A stretch of 64,000 nt of DNA, from positions 372,001 through 436,000 of the forward strand of contig JABYQS010000012.1 of assembly GCA_022592435.1 (NCBI GenBank), in the 5' to 3' direction. Numbering within the stretch: position 1 is the stretch's first letter; each line of letters begins with the position of its first letter. This stretch comes from Cerioporus squamosus (Eukaryota > Basidiomycota > Agaricomycetes > Polyporales > Polyporaceae). Below, one piece after another: positions 44,715 through 56,221 of this stretch. The notes beneath the pieces were generated by a model. That model was not told where the DNA came from. It did no database searches and saw nothing but the letters and a program-made list of their open reading frames with translations. The position numbers were made by a program, and so were the translations under genes.

Positions 44715-47700
44715 ATGTACGATAGTGTTAGTTCTTGCATTATCCCCGAATTAAACCCTACCAGTTCCCATTTCCATGTGAACGTGTTACTCAAAGGCCG
44801 GCACCGTAGCGTACGTACTGCAGCTATGATAGATAGTGGAGCGACAGCGCTATTCATTAGTCGACGATTCGTACAGAAGCATACTATTTTCTTACATATG
44901 TTACCGAGACACATTCCCCTTTACAACATTGATGGTTCTAAGAATACTGCAGGTAGTATTACACATTTTGTTAGGTTACAACTCTCCATGGGCGATTACG
45001 TAGAATGGCTCGAATTCCTCGTTACAGATCTGGGTCCTGAAGACGTCGTACTAGGCTTACCTTGGTTACGTAGGGTCAATCCGGACATTGACTGGCAGGG
45101 AGGTACGATGGAGATCGGGGCCGAGGAGAAGGAGGAAGGGACGGAGACCCTAGCCGCTGACTGGACCCCGGGCGTGGAACGGATCGCCGCCAACCGGGTG
45201 CAGCGCAGGAAATGGTGGAAGGCCGGAGTACTGGAGGACTCGACCGAGGAGATGTGGTGCGCCGCCGGGTACACCTACTCCACGGAGCTCGCTCAGAAAG
45301 CGAACCAGGACAAGCCCACACGGTCGTTCGAGGAGATTGTGCCTGAAGAGTATCGCCAATACTCCAAGGTCTTCTCTGAGTCCGAGTCGGAACGGCTTCC
45401 TGAACACAAGCCGTACGACCACGGAATCGACCTCAAGCCTGACGCGCCCGAGACACTCCGCTCCAAGGTGTACCCTATGCCCCCGAACGAGCAGGAGGAG
45501 TTGGACCGGTTCTTGGAGGAGAACCTGCGCAAAGGCTACATCGTCCCCTCAAAGTCCCCGATGGCATCCCCGTCTTCTTCGTCAAGAAGAAGGATGGCAA
45601 GCTTCGGCTGGTCCAGGACTACCGGAAGCTCAATGAGTTCACGGTGAAGAACCGCTACCCTCTCCCACTTGCTGCTGATATCATTTCCCGACTCCGTCAG
45701 GCGCGGTACTTCACGAAGTTCGACGTTCGTTGGGGGTACCACAATGTCCGCATCAAGGAGGGTGACGAGTGGAAGGCCGCCTTTGTCACCAACCAGGGGT
45801 TGTTCGAGCCGCGGGTCATGCTGTTCGGGCTCACGAACTCCCCAGCGACGTTCCAGGCCCTCATGAACTCCATCTTCGCCGATCTCATTGCTGCGGGTAA
45901 GGTCGCTGTCTACCTGGACGACATCCTCATCTTCTCCACCACCCTGGAGGAACACCGTCGAGTCACTCACGAGGTCCTGCGACGTCTCCAGGAACACGAT
46001 CTCTACCTCCGCCCAGAGAAGTGCGAGTTCGAGCGCACGGAGGTTGAGTATCTAGGCCTGGTTATCCGAGAAGGCGAGGTCGCAATGGATCCAGTCAAAG
46101 TCAAGGCGGTTACGGAGTGGCCGGCCCCGAAGAACCTGCGCGAACTGCGAGGTTTCCTGGGGTTCGCCAACTTCTACCGTCGCTTCATCCGTGACTTCTC
46201 GAAGCACGCGCGGCCCTTGAACGACCTGACCAAGAAGGACGTCCCTTGGACATGGGGTCTAGCACAGCGACGTGCCTTCCAGGCCCTCAAGGACGCCTTC
46301 ACCTCAGAGCCGTCTTGGTCTCTTGGGACCCTGCGCGACCCACTCGTCTGGAGGTAGACGCTTCGGGATTCGCAACAGGTGGAGTACTCCTGCAGAAGCT
46401 GGAGGATGGGCTGTGGCACCCAGTGGCCTTCCGATCGGAGTCGATGACGGACGCGGAGCGAAACTACGAGATCTACGACCGGGAGATGCTGGCTATCATA
46501 CGCGCCTTGGAGGACTGGCGACACTACTTGGAAGGGCTTCCAGAACCCTTCGAGATTGTCACGGACCACCGCAACCTGGAGTACTGGCGCACGGCCCAGA
46601 ATCTCAGTCGCCGCCAGGCCCGTTGGTCGCTGTACCTGAGCCGATTCGACTTCCGCCTCACGCACAAGCCTGGGAAGACCAACACCCAGGCCGACCCCTT
46701 GTCACGGCTCCCCACCCACCAGGTCTCGGATGCTGACGACAATCGCGAGCAGATCGTCCTCGGTCCAGAACGCTTCGCGGCCCTCGCGGCTACCCTCATG
46801 GACACGAGCACCCTCGAACAGGAGATCCGCGAGGCAGAGCTTCAGGACCCAGAGGTCGTTGAAGCCCTTCGCGTTCTCAAGGAGAAGGGTCCGCGCAAGC
46901 TGACGAACGGTCTCCTGGAGTGGGAGGTGGTTGACGGACTCATCTATCGGCACGGAAAGCTGTACGTCCCTCCAGACGTAAACCTCCGCAAACGCGTCAC
47001 CTCCCTCTGCCACGATTCCATCACGGCAGGTCATCCAGGACGGAATGGCACACTCGAACTGGTAGACCGTCTCTTCTGGTGGCCCCAGCAAGCTGCGTTC
47101 GTGCGGAAGTACGTCGAAGGGTGTGATGTTTGTCAACGTCGCAAAGCTCCCCGCCACCCTCACGGAACCCTCCACCCCCACGACGTACCAGAAGGGCTGT
47201 GGCAGACCATGGGTGTCGACCTCATCACCGGGCTTCCTAGGGTCAAGGGTTACGACGCGATCATCGTCTACACGGACCACTACAGCAAACAGGTCCACGT
47301 CCTACCCACGACCACTGATGTCGACGCTGAGGGAGTAGCAGACATCCACTACCGCGAGATTTTCCGCCTCCACGGTATTCCCGGTAAAGTCGTCTCTGAT
47401 CGAGGTCCCCAGTTTGCCGCACGCTTTATGAAAGCACTCTACCAGAAGCTAGGGATTCAGCATGCCCTGACCACAGCCTACCACCCCCAGTCGAACGGAC
47501 AAACGGAACGCGCGAACCAGGAGGTGGAGAAGCATCTCCGCCTCTTCACGAACTCACGCCAGGATGATTGGGTCGACCATCTCCCCACCGCAGAATTCGT
47601 TCTCAACAACCGCGTTCACTCCGCTCACAACATGTCTCCCTTCGAAGTGGTCTACGGTTATCGCCCGAACTTCACGGTACCCATCGGTGGTCGCACTCGA

Positions 47701-48396
47701 TTTCCCACTCTGGACCAGCGCCTGGAGACCCTTCGAGAGGTGCGACGCGAGGCTGACGCAGCCCTGCGCATGGAGAAGGTGGCGATGAAGGAACGCTTCG
47801 AACTCGGGAAGCCCAAGCCTCACGAGTTCAAGGTGGGCGACCGTGTCTGGTTGGACGCACGAGACGTCACCATCCATCAGGCCAGTCGCAAGCTCGGTCC
47901 ACGTCGCCTAGGCCCGTATGAAGTCCTCGAACGGACCGGCGACCTCACGTACCGTCTCTCGCTACCTCCGTCCATGCAGAACCGGCACGACGTGATCCAC
48001 GTTGACCGTCTCACACCCTGGAAGGGTAACGAGGTCAATGGAGAACAACCACCCCCACCGGAACCGGTCGAGGTGGAGGGCGAACTGGAGTACGAGGTTG
48101 AGGCAATCCTGGACAGTCGCACTTACCGCAATCAGTTCCAGTACCTGGTCCGCTGGAAGGGATACGGTGAGGGCGATGACAGTTGGGAACCCGCGAAAGG
48201 CCTCACCCACTGTCAGGAGCTCATCGATGAGTTCCACCAGCGTAACCCCAACGCCCCTCGACGCATTGCCTCCACCGTGTTCGACTCCCTACCCTGGCAA
48301 CCCCTACACAACCTGACCGTCACCGAGCCGTCACCATTCGAATGGGCCTCTGGACGACGCCCGGGCTCTAGGTCCGTCGGGGACCGTCGGACTTAG
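44715..48396 (+). CDS. pol: Gypsy pol polyprotein: protease, RT, RNase H, integrase, chromodomain (two -1 frameshifts)
   Basis: Protease: AAMIDSGATALFISRRF with the D-S/T-G-A active site. Reverse transcriptase: VQDYRKLNEFTVKNRYPLP, FDVRWGYHNVRI, FGLTNSPATFQALMN, and the YLDD active site in VAVYLDDILIFS. RNase H: LEVDASGFATGGVL, EIYDREMLAII, VTDHRNLEY. Integrase: HHCC-like finger (HDSITAGHPGRNG...CDVCQRRK), then D in MGVDLITGLP, D in VVSDRGPQFAARF and E of the DDE triad in NGQTERANQEVEK. The chromodomain near the C-terminus reads EYEVEAILDSR, QYLVRWKGYGEGDDSWEP. Frames break at about 45568-45571 (short C run before VFFVKKKDGKL) and about 46310 (before LVSWDPARPTRLEV). The final 716-codon frame is unbroken to 48396. 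Confidence 0.93.
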
Positions 48397-48472
48397 GAGG
48401 GGGGTAATGTCACGGTCAGTGGACCAGCACCCCTTTTCGTTTTCCCTGGAACTTCCACTTCCCCATCTTGAT
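48394..48472 (+). repeat. Polypurine tract and truncated 3' LTR of Gypsy copy 1
   Basis: The purine run TAGGAGGGGGGTAA directly precedes TGTCACGGTCAGTGGACCAG at 48408. Only about 65 bases of the LTR are present, ending CCCATCTTGAT, where the 5' LTR continues CCCTTTCC. At that point the hAT inverted repeat starts. Confidence 0.9.
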
Positions 48473-48483
48473 AAGGCTGAGCA
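48472..48483 (+). repeat. Left terminal inverted repeat of the hAT element
   Basis: TAAGGCTGAGCA, matching the reverse complement of 55206-55217 over all 12 bases. The first T may belong to the flanking LTR instead (LTR text ...CTTGAT). Confidence 0.85.
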
Positions 48484-48851
48484 ATGGATCAGGTCCACCG
48501 CAGGTAGACCTGGATCCGCACCCGGAGGCAACCCGTAGGTCCGGTTCATACGGGTCCGGATATCCGCGCCCACAGATAGCGCCCGGATCCAGGTGCAGAC
48601 CCCCGGAAGTCTGCGCGGATCTGTCTCATTCAAGGGCAAGTCCTTGGCCGGCGCAGTTCCTCTGATGTTGCTATCATAATCCGAGGGCACACAGGCACAC
48701 ACAGTGGCATGGGAGAAGGCATAATGCATAGACACATAAGTACTAAGGCTAAGAAACATAGATTTCAACATAACGGTATCATGTATGGCATACAGTAAGG
48801 GTAAGCAGCACTACGGTTTACTGGTACTGGTACAGTGGTACTTAGTCGCTT

Positions 48852-50195
48852 CTAGTCGTAGTAATCATCGTCGTCGTCAACATACTCCTCGTCCTCACTG
48901 TCAGACGAATTTGAGACCGTCTGAAGAGACGGCATAGAGTCGTCGGACTCAGCCCCATCGGAGGCCTCATCACCCGACTCGTCAGTCTCAACAGTCGCCG
49001 CCGGCCGCTTCCCCTTTGCGGCCTTGGAGAGGGTAGGCAGGGCCTCGGACTCGGAGAGAACGTCACGGCTGGGGATGTGTACTGGAACGGCAGGAGTGGA
49101 GACGACCGGGGCAGAGACGACGGGGATGGGAGTACCGGGAATGTGCACCGGCATGATAGGAGTCGCGAGGGTGGAAGGACTCGGAGCGGAGACCGTGATA
49201 ACAGAGTTGGCGACCTGAGCAGTCGGAGTCCGAGCGCAGGCAGGAGGAGCTGCGGAGGGCGGAGGAGGCGCCGCCGAGGGAGTAACCGGGGACTCCGGGA
49301 GCATGGAGGTCGGCTGAGGCAGGGAGATGCCGTCGGATGCGGCGACAGCGGCGCGCTGGGCAGCAGAGGCCTTCTGCGCTGCACGCTTGCGTGCCCGGCG
49401 AGAAGGGCCAGACGAAGAAGGGGTGACAGCGGGGCGATCGGGGACGCGCGAGCCGCCGAACGTGGACCCGGAGGGAGACTCGGAGCGAGTTGCGAAGCCG
49501 TCTTGCAGAGCCTCGCGGATGCGGGGGTCGAGCATCATCGCCAAAGTAGCGATGATCTCGACCTTCTTGGTCTCGTTGTCGACAGTCAAGGCGGGGTCTT
49601 CGTAGGTCTCATACACAGGCATGAAGACCGTCTGTAAGTGGCAGATCGATGTGTCAGCAAAGACACGTCGGACAGTCAACGAAGGAGGGACGTACCGCGG
49701 GGAATGTATGCTCTAACCAACTCGTCACAGGCTCGAGAGCCGCGCTGGCTGGCTCGAGAGGGCCGACGCGAGTGGCTGCCCGGGTCAGGAGACGCGTGAA
49801 CTCAGCCCAGTCGGTGTCAAGTCGAACACCGAGGGGGCTCTCGAGGAAGCCGCGAAGGCCGCAGACAATCTTCAGAAGAGTGTCGCGGTGGCTGGGCTTC
49901 ATGTCCGCCTGTCCGATGCCCGGCCCACTGAGCGCAGCGAGCCAGCCCGAGATCTTGGGGGCCGTGACTCGGGCGAGCGTGTCAATTGGTAGGACAAGCT
50001 ATAGGCACTGAGTGGTTAGCCGGTGATTCCTGTCAGGAGGGAACAGTACGCGAGCGCGACTCGGAGATGACTCACCATGAACGGTTCGACGGCAGTAGGC
50101 CCATCGACGACAACGACGATGTCTGTGAGGGGGATACCAGGGAGATGCAGCATGGCGGCGTCCTTGCGCAGGAAGATGTCAGAAGAGAAGTCCAT
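48852..50195 (-). CDS. hAT companion protein of unknown function with acidic tail
   Basis: Three exons with in-phase GT-AG introns: 50195-50076 (start MDFSSDIFLRKDAAML, then LPGIPLTDIVVVVDGPTAVE), 49998-49696 (LVLPIDTLARVTAPKISGWL, then MKPSHRDTLLKIVCGLRGFL) and 49631-48852 (TVFMPVYETYEDPALTVDNE, then a low-complexity Ser/Pro/Val region with repeated PVHIP and PVVS words, ending in DEEYVDDDDDYYD). The spliced product is 400 residues. The folded part seems to be the first 220 residues; the tail is disordered and strongly acidic. An upstream start is possible, because exon-like sequence extends to about 50460, but no clean frame was found. I recognise no family. Its place between the terminal repeats, divergent from the transposase, suggests it is carried by the element. 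Confidence 0.7.
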
Positions 50196-51347
50196 GGGGA
50201 TGACGGTGATGCGGACAGAGAGCTGGTAAGACGGGGTGTCCTGGTGAGAGGACGGTGTACATAGTTCGTTATATTGAAGGCGAACGGGGAATGGGGTGAG
50301 AGGACGGAGTATCCAGCGCGGACGGACAGACCGGGCGCCTCAGCTCAGGACTGCAACGAGGGAAACACGATGCACAGACATCGGTCAGAAAGATCAGTAT
50401 TTGCACAGCCAGACTTGTTATCTGAGACACTCACCTGCCGTCTGCAGCGCATTTTCGACGTAGCAGACCCGTCTGGAGGTCAGGAGGGACGTTCGGAGGC
50501 CGTAATATTGACTGTAAACTGAAGTGGGGAGCCGAGGCGCTGGGCGAGATACCGATCTGCGATCGCGTAGCCGACTAGGATCAGAGTGCATGCAATGAGG
50601 AAAACGGCAAGCGCGGCTTTGCGGCGGTGCGTCGAGTCGTTGCACAAAGGTGAGGTTGTCGTAGAGGTCGACAGTAACGATGAGCAGGAGTTAACTGACG
50701 AGGAGGACGTAGCTTCACCGTGGGCATAAAGGTGTCAAGGTCGAGCTTGTTTGAGCGCCTGACATACTTGGCCTTTGCGCGGGCAACATAGTCCTCTCCT
50801 CATCTGCCACTTCGCTATCTCCCCGCCGTGTTGCACGGTCGTGCTCTTGCGCAATCGCCAACATGACCAAGTTGGTTTCAAATTCCTCCGGTGAGTCTTG
50901 AACCCGCTGATCCCCAACACGCCGTGCTCACTCTGCAACATGACCTTGGCAGTCGAACACGCGCATTCACCGAGTCTCGGGACAAGAGTCCAGTCGGCGA
51001 CGGGGTAGATAGGGAGTAGATGTTACGTGTCAGAGGTGCGCAGTCGCTATGCTAACCGTTTTTTGACAACACTGACAGTGTGTTGGGCTGCAGAGACCTA
51101 ACTTTGACACCCTCGAGGCTGCCGACTATCGCTACGAGCGCGACTTCGCAATCCCGTCTCGGAGAATCGCAGCTGTCCCTGTGCAGCCCCAGGCTGACGA
51201 ATATCACGGCATCGGAGACGAGGTGAATACCCCAGGATCTATTATATACCATGGACACCCTGAGACATTGTGAGTCGTCGATCTCCTTCCCCGTTGAACG
51301 ACATCTCCCACAGCCCCTTGTTCATAGAGTCTTTCATCACCTCTCCC
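50196..51347. other. Divergent promoter region inside the hAT element
   Basis: About 1.15 kb between the companion gene and the transposase start. It may include untranslated first exons of the companion gene (good donor at about 50451, acceptor at about 50358). A plus-strand stretch at 51080-51266 (NFDTLEAADYRYERDFAIPS-like frame) is open but has no known partner. Confidence 0.45.
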
Positions 51348-54300
51348 ATGTCTTCGAACCCTACCGCCGACCCAGCCTCCTCCCGTTCTAAACGTCCTCG
51401 CGCCGAGACACAGTCGGCCGGCTCTGGCAACTCTGCGACCACGACGGACACTACAGGCGATCCTGCGTCCCGTTCTGTCGCCTCCCAGCCTGCCCATGTC
51501 TCGAAGCGTCGCAAGGAAGGTGATGTCTCCGACATTCCGACCAACGATAGCGGTGCTGGCGATACGACCGAACCGGATGCTGACCCGGACGGCGAGGCCG
51601 AGGCTACCGATGGCGGGGTCGCCGCTTTGGACGCGCGTGTCCGTCGTTCAAAGAAGACACGCTTGCTGTCGGGCGAGGAGAAGCGCAAGAAGTTCCTCGC
51701 CAAGTACTCTGGGATGACCCCTGAGCAGGTACTCGGTGTGTACATTGGACCCCTCTGACCTGTATCCGACCGGCTCAAAACGCATTGTCTCTAGATACCC
51801 TCTCTAAAGGCTGGCGCTCGCGTGTATACCAACACTACCGGGCACCCCTCATCATCCGGGGGCGCGACTCGACCATCATTTATCGGTTCGTCTGCAAGAA
51901 GTAAGTTTGGTTTCTCTTGCGCTATAGTATCTGTGAATGCCGGAGGCTGACACCCCTTGTTTGATGAGATATCCTTCGAAGCACGTCGACCGCTCCGACT
52001 ACGAGGACTCAACCGGCAACCTCAAGCGTCATGTCGACAACTGCGAGCCAGACGAGAGCCCTGAGACTGAGATGATCACCGCATTCGCGGCTGGGGCTAC
52101 GTACTCGCCCGCTCGTCTGCGCTTCCTCCTCGCCATGTGGTGCTCCGCCCGTCATCGCCCCTTCGCCGCCGTCGAGGACCCCGAGTTCCGCGAGATCCTC
52201 AAGATGCTCTACGCGAAAGTCGAGGTCCCCTCACGCTTCACCGTGTCTAGAGACATCCAGACGATCCTCGACGAGACCACCGTCAAGCTCCTCCAACGTT
52301 TCGAGGTGAGTCTCTCCTCTGGAGACCAGCGACCTCCTTCTCCCGAGCACAACCGTGACGTCAACACCGCCCACGACCACCCTTGGCAGGCGTACAAAGG
52401 CAAGATCCATCTTTGCGTCGATGGGTGGACGTCTCCAAACGTCATGTCTTTCCTCGGAGTGACGGCGCACTGGCACGAAGCTGGGGAGATCCGCCATATT
52501 ATTCTCGACTTCATAAGGTGAGTCTTTTCGTTTATGTCTTTTGTGTTCGTTTCGAACGTCCTGACTCATCATATGCGTCCTTTTTGTAGGCTCACAAAGG
52601 CGCATACGGGCGAATATCTCGCCGAGAAACTGCTGGAGTGCATGAGGAAGTATGGCATCGAATACAAGGTACTGTGCTTTCGCCGTACCTCCTCTGATTC
52701 CCGGACGACTGATTGACGCATTACACATATCAGGTCCTCGCCGTCGTCTGCGACAATGCTTCTAACAATGACAAGATGCTGGATGAAATCCAGAAACAGC
52801 TTCCGCTGTTCCGCGGACGCGATGTCCGCGTGCGCTGCTTTGGACATGTCCTCAATCTGGTCGTCAAGGTGTGTCTCATCTCCGATCTCTACCGTCCAGC
52901 TTGTTCGACTGACGACTCTGCACAGGCTATTCTTTCGCAGTTCGCCCGCAAACGTCAGGCTCGCGGGGAGGACTCCGCCGAGGCCGCTGAGGCCGAGAAG
53001 GAGCTCAACCAGCTCTCGGACGACGAGGTCGACAAGGAAGACGTCGAAGCCGCTGAAGAGGCCGATGAAGATCGCGAAGCCGCAGACGAGGCCATCTTGA
53101 CCAGCATCGACGACGATCATCCGGACCTTGTGCTGACACGTGAGGAGATCAAGGAGGGCCAGGTCGCCCTTGAGAAGGTGTGTCCGTCTTGATATTCTTG
53201 TGATGTATAAGACAAGACAATCATTGACGATGGGCTCTACAGATTCTCAAGCTGTCGGTGAAGGTGTGGCATAGTCCTACCATCCGGGAGGAGCTAGGCA
53301 AACTCGCCGATGGTGCCGACCTCAATTCGACTGTCCTCATCCGGTCCGTCAAGACGCGTTGGAACACTGTCACCCATGTCGTCGAGCGCGCTCTCGAGAT
53401 GCAAGATGTCCTCGACACATTGTGCAATATGTCGCAGTTCAACAAGCGCACTGGTGCCAGATTGCGCCGCTTCATCCTGTCCGAGGACGAGTGGAAGGTC
53501 CTTGACCAAGTCTATCGTCTTCTCGACGTAAGTACCGCAGTTCATTGCAGTTTGTATCATTACTTTCTGATAACCATTCATAGCCCTTCGATTTTGCTAC
53601 CAATCAGATATCGACGAGCTCTCGGGCCCTCGTTCACGAGGTCATCCCTTACATGGACCTCCTGACCGAGCACGTCGACCGTTTCGCCGCCGATGAGACC
53701 CTCGCGCCCTGTGTGCGCGCCGCCGCCAAACGTGGCCGCGTTATTCTCGACAAGTACTATCAACTTACTGATGAGACATTCATCTACCGCGCTGCTATGA
53801 GTACGTCCTTCATCTCTCCAGTCAACCATATGTGATCCATGCTGACGAGTCGCATACTACAGTCTTGCATCCGAAGTACAAGACTGCCTACTTCCGCTCG
53901 AAGGATTGGCCCGAGGAGTGGATCGAGGAGGCCATCTCTCTCCTTCGTGGGGAGTGGGTATCACGCTACAAGCGGGCGGCACCTGCTGAGCCCGCGAATA
54001 CCCCGGCAGGCAGTACGACGACTCCACTGTCTCGTCGTCCGGGCCCTGGACGTAGGAGTGCCAGCGCAAGCACTGCAGCAGTATGTCGTCTTCATAATTC
54101 AACATTCACACAATGCTAACACAACTTCTTACTTTAGGGAACGCGTGCACTCTTCGCCCAACTCTCCTTGGGCAATGTGGCCGCCCCGCAGGACCTTCTC
54201 GAGGTCTACCTCGAGTCTCCCCCACTGCCGACCATCACGGACCCTCTTGCCTACTGGCGAGTGGTCGCTGAGACTGAGACCGACACGTCCTTGGCCCAGA

Positions 54301-54688
54301 TGGCTCTGGACTTCTTGTCTGTGCCAGGTGTGTCCTCGTTTCTGTCATCTCGTACTTCCAAGGCTGACTTCCATGCTTTGCAGCGACTTCTACTGACGTC
54401 GAGCGCGCGTTCTCGCGGGGCCGTCTGACCGTCTCGCGGCTCCGTTACTCCCTCAACGACGCGTCTGTCCGGGCAAGTACGCTCCTGGGCTCGTGGGCAC
54501 GCATCCCCGACCTCGTGCCCGAGCAGGAGATTGTTGCGCGCATCCGTGGGCGGCCTCTTGCTGCCACTGCTCAGCTCAACACGGCGACAACTCCCGGAGA
54601 GGGGGACAGCGACGTCGAGCTCCTCGACGGCCCTCCTTCCGTTGACAAATCCCGGCGCCGCCCTGCTGCCTCTTCATCGACTGCTTAA
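51348..54688 (+). CDS. hAT-family transposase (BED zinc finger, RNase H-like core, C-terminal dimerisation domain)
   Basis: It starts MSSNPTADPASSRSKRPRAE with a charged, Ser-rich N-terminus. A BED-like finger spans WRSRVYQHYRAPLIIRGRDS, CKK, then STGNLKRHVDNCEP. The catalytic core shows LCVDGWTSPNVMSFLGVTAH (first Asp region), VVCDNASNNDKML (second Asp), HVLNLVVK, an acidic insert, VKTRWNTVTHVVERALEMQD and YFRSKDWPEEWIEEA. The C-terminal dimerisation block ATSTDVERAFSRGRLTVSRL carries the conserved Glu. It ends RPAASSSTA. About twelve exons, all joined by normal introns (first donor at 51736, giving EQVLDTLSKGWRSR). No stop or frameshift was found, unlike the related copy at 38640. Function: excises and reinserts the element by cut and paste. 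Confidence 0.9.
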
Positions 54689-55205
54689 CGTCCTGATTTA
54701 GTCCGTACATGTACTACTATACTCCGTGTTCAACCACGGCGCTGTATCTTCCCAATTGAATGACCAATGTCTTCTTCACTATTTTCATGTCACGTCGTCC
54801 TTGCCGTCTACTAGTTATGATCTACCATGTAGCTTGCTAAGTATTACTATCTTCTCGCATTTGAGCTCTTCAGTTACTTACTAGTCCGACTAGTTGAGAT
54901 AGACTTACAGTCACAAGTACAAGATGAACTACTAACTCCTTGCTCCTTGTATGGTGTGTACTAGGCTCCTTGCCGTGCGTCCAGGTCCTCCGGAGCACAT
55001 GTACCATCACCATTGGTGCGACATGAGCCGGATACCCGTAGGTTACTCCGGATGCGGATCCATGAGCGGATTAACCCGTGGGTTCCGGGTCCGGATCTGC
55101 GGATACGGGTGCCTTCGCGGATAGGATCCGTGCGGGTCCAGGTGGAGGGTCCGGAGGTAACCCTAACCCGTAGGTCCGGGTCCGGATAACCCACGGGTGG
55201 ATCCG

Positions 55206-55217
55206 TGCTCAGCCTTA
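55206..55217 (-). repeat. Right terminal inverted repeat of the hAT element
   Basis: TGCTCAGCCTTA on the plus strand, the exact reverse complement of the left end. Confidence 0.88.
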
Positions 55218-56219
55218 CCCCTGGTTGCCCTTGTTCGGCCATCGCGGGTGGTGCTGACGGTGGACGAGAGGGGATGATCACAGGTGATGGGGGTGCGGCG
55301 ATAAGAGCAATGACCTCGCGTTCGTCGATCGGGGTGCTTGGAAGGGGGGAGTGTGTGGTGGGTGACTCTGCGATGGGAGAGTCGGGGACGGGGATGAAAG
55401 TTTCGGAGTAGGCTTCGACGTTGATGCGACTGGGGCAATAGTGACGATTGGGGCAAGGGTTCTGCTCACAGGATTCCCAGTACCACGCGTTATCCTCCGG
55501 ATCCTTCCTCCGATGGACGTATTCTTGGTCTTTGGTATCCCAGGCGTGGTGTCTGCGGGAACAGTCCAGGGTGACGGGGTGGCTTGTCGAGCGATGGGGA
55601 CACTCTTGTCAGAGTGTCGGCACCGATGAGGGATCTCGACCTAATGTCGCGGCGACTAGGCGCGTAGACACCAGACGTCAATCGGCGACGGTCTGAGGGG
55701 TGAGCGGCGAGGAGCCGAAAGGGGGGAGTAGAGAGAAAGCTCGACGAGGGCAGAGCAACGACCGGCTCGGAGGCACGAAGTCGTCGATAGCTAGTCTTCA
55801 CGCGCACTGCGACAGACTAGTCCCAATGACCAGGTTATATTAGCACAGAGACAAGGGGAAAGTACATGGGGGAAAGCGCACCTAGTCCCAATGACCAGGA
55901 GGTCGAGATGGGGACCAGGTAAGCGCTGGGAGGGGCTTATATACTAGTCTACTCTGAACAATCACGTGCCAGTGGAAGTGACTCATGCGGGAAAGGGAGC
56001 GAGGCTGTACGAGTGGGAGACAAAAGGGTGGGAAAACACATGGTAATGGGATGGTAAGTGCGAGAACAAGGCATGCGGTCGCGGGAACAGAGCATACGGG
56101 CGCGAGAATGAAATCAAGGGGTCCAAAATGGGATGTGTACGAAGTAGGAAAGGGATCAAGATGGGGAAGTGGAAGTTCCAGGGAAAACGAAAAGGGGTGC
56201 TGGTCCACTGACCGTGACA
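55218..56219 (-). mobile_element. Inverted 5' fragment of a second Gypsy copy (LTR, leader, first gag codons)
   Basis: Read on the minus strand it starts at 56219 with TGTCACGGTCAGTGGACCAG, runs through the whole LTR (TATA box, CTAGTC boxes, the ATCCTCC-type end), the putative primer-binding region and leader, and stops after MAEQGQPG of gag at 55218, where the hAT repeat begins. It is very similar to 42398-43410, but it lacks one unit of the 20-odd-base tandem repeat and has several substitutions, so it is a separate insertion. Confidence 0.92.
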
Positions 56220-56221
56220 GG

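Larger units (their letters stand above)
42398..48472 (+). mobile_element. Chromodomain Ty3/Gypsy LTR retrotransposon (chromovirus), copy 1
   Basis: Complete internal region in the order 5' LTR, leader, gag, protease, reverse transcriptase, RNase H, integrase, chromodomain, polypurine tract, then only about 65 bases of the 3' LTR. The order RT-RH-IN plus a C-terminal chromodomain places it among the chromoviruses. The 3' LTR is interrupted where the hAT terminal repeat begins. Three one-base frameshifts break gag and pol, each explicable by one base lost from a short run. The left outer flank reads AGCAGAG, and no target duplication can be checked because the right end is gone. Confidence 0.95.
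48472..55217. mobile_element. hAT-family DNA transposon with two divergent genes, apparently full length
   Basis: The element is bounded by TAAGGCTGAGCA at 48472-48483 and its exact reverse complement at 55206-55217. Subterminal zones on both sides are rich in GGATCC, CCGGATC and ACCCGTAGGT-like words in both orientations (48485-48620 and 54990-55205), as expected of transposase binding sites in hAT ends. Inside lie a multi-exon transposase (plus strand) and a three-exon companion gene (minus strand). Total length is 6746 bases. The two flanks belong to different parts of the same Gypsy family, and no 8-bp target duplication is seen (left ATCTTGAT-like, right CCCCTGGT). Confidence 0.88.

Noticed and set aside
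51270..51347. Upstream in-frame ATG for the hAT transposase
   Set aside because: It would add 26 residues without similarity to anything; the MSSNP start is equally open. Left as an alternative rather than the call.
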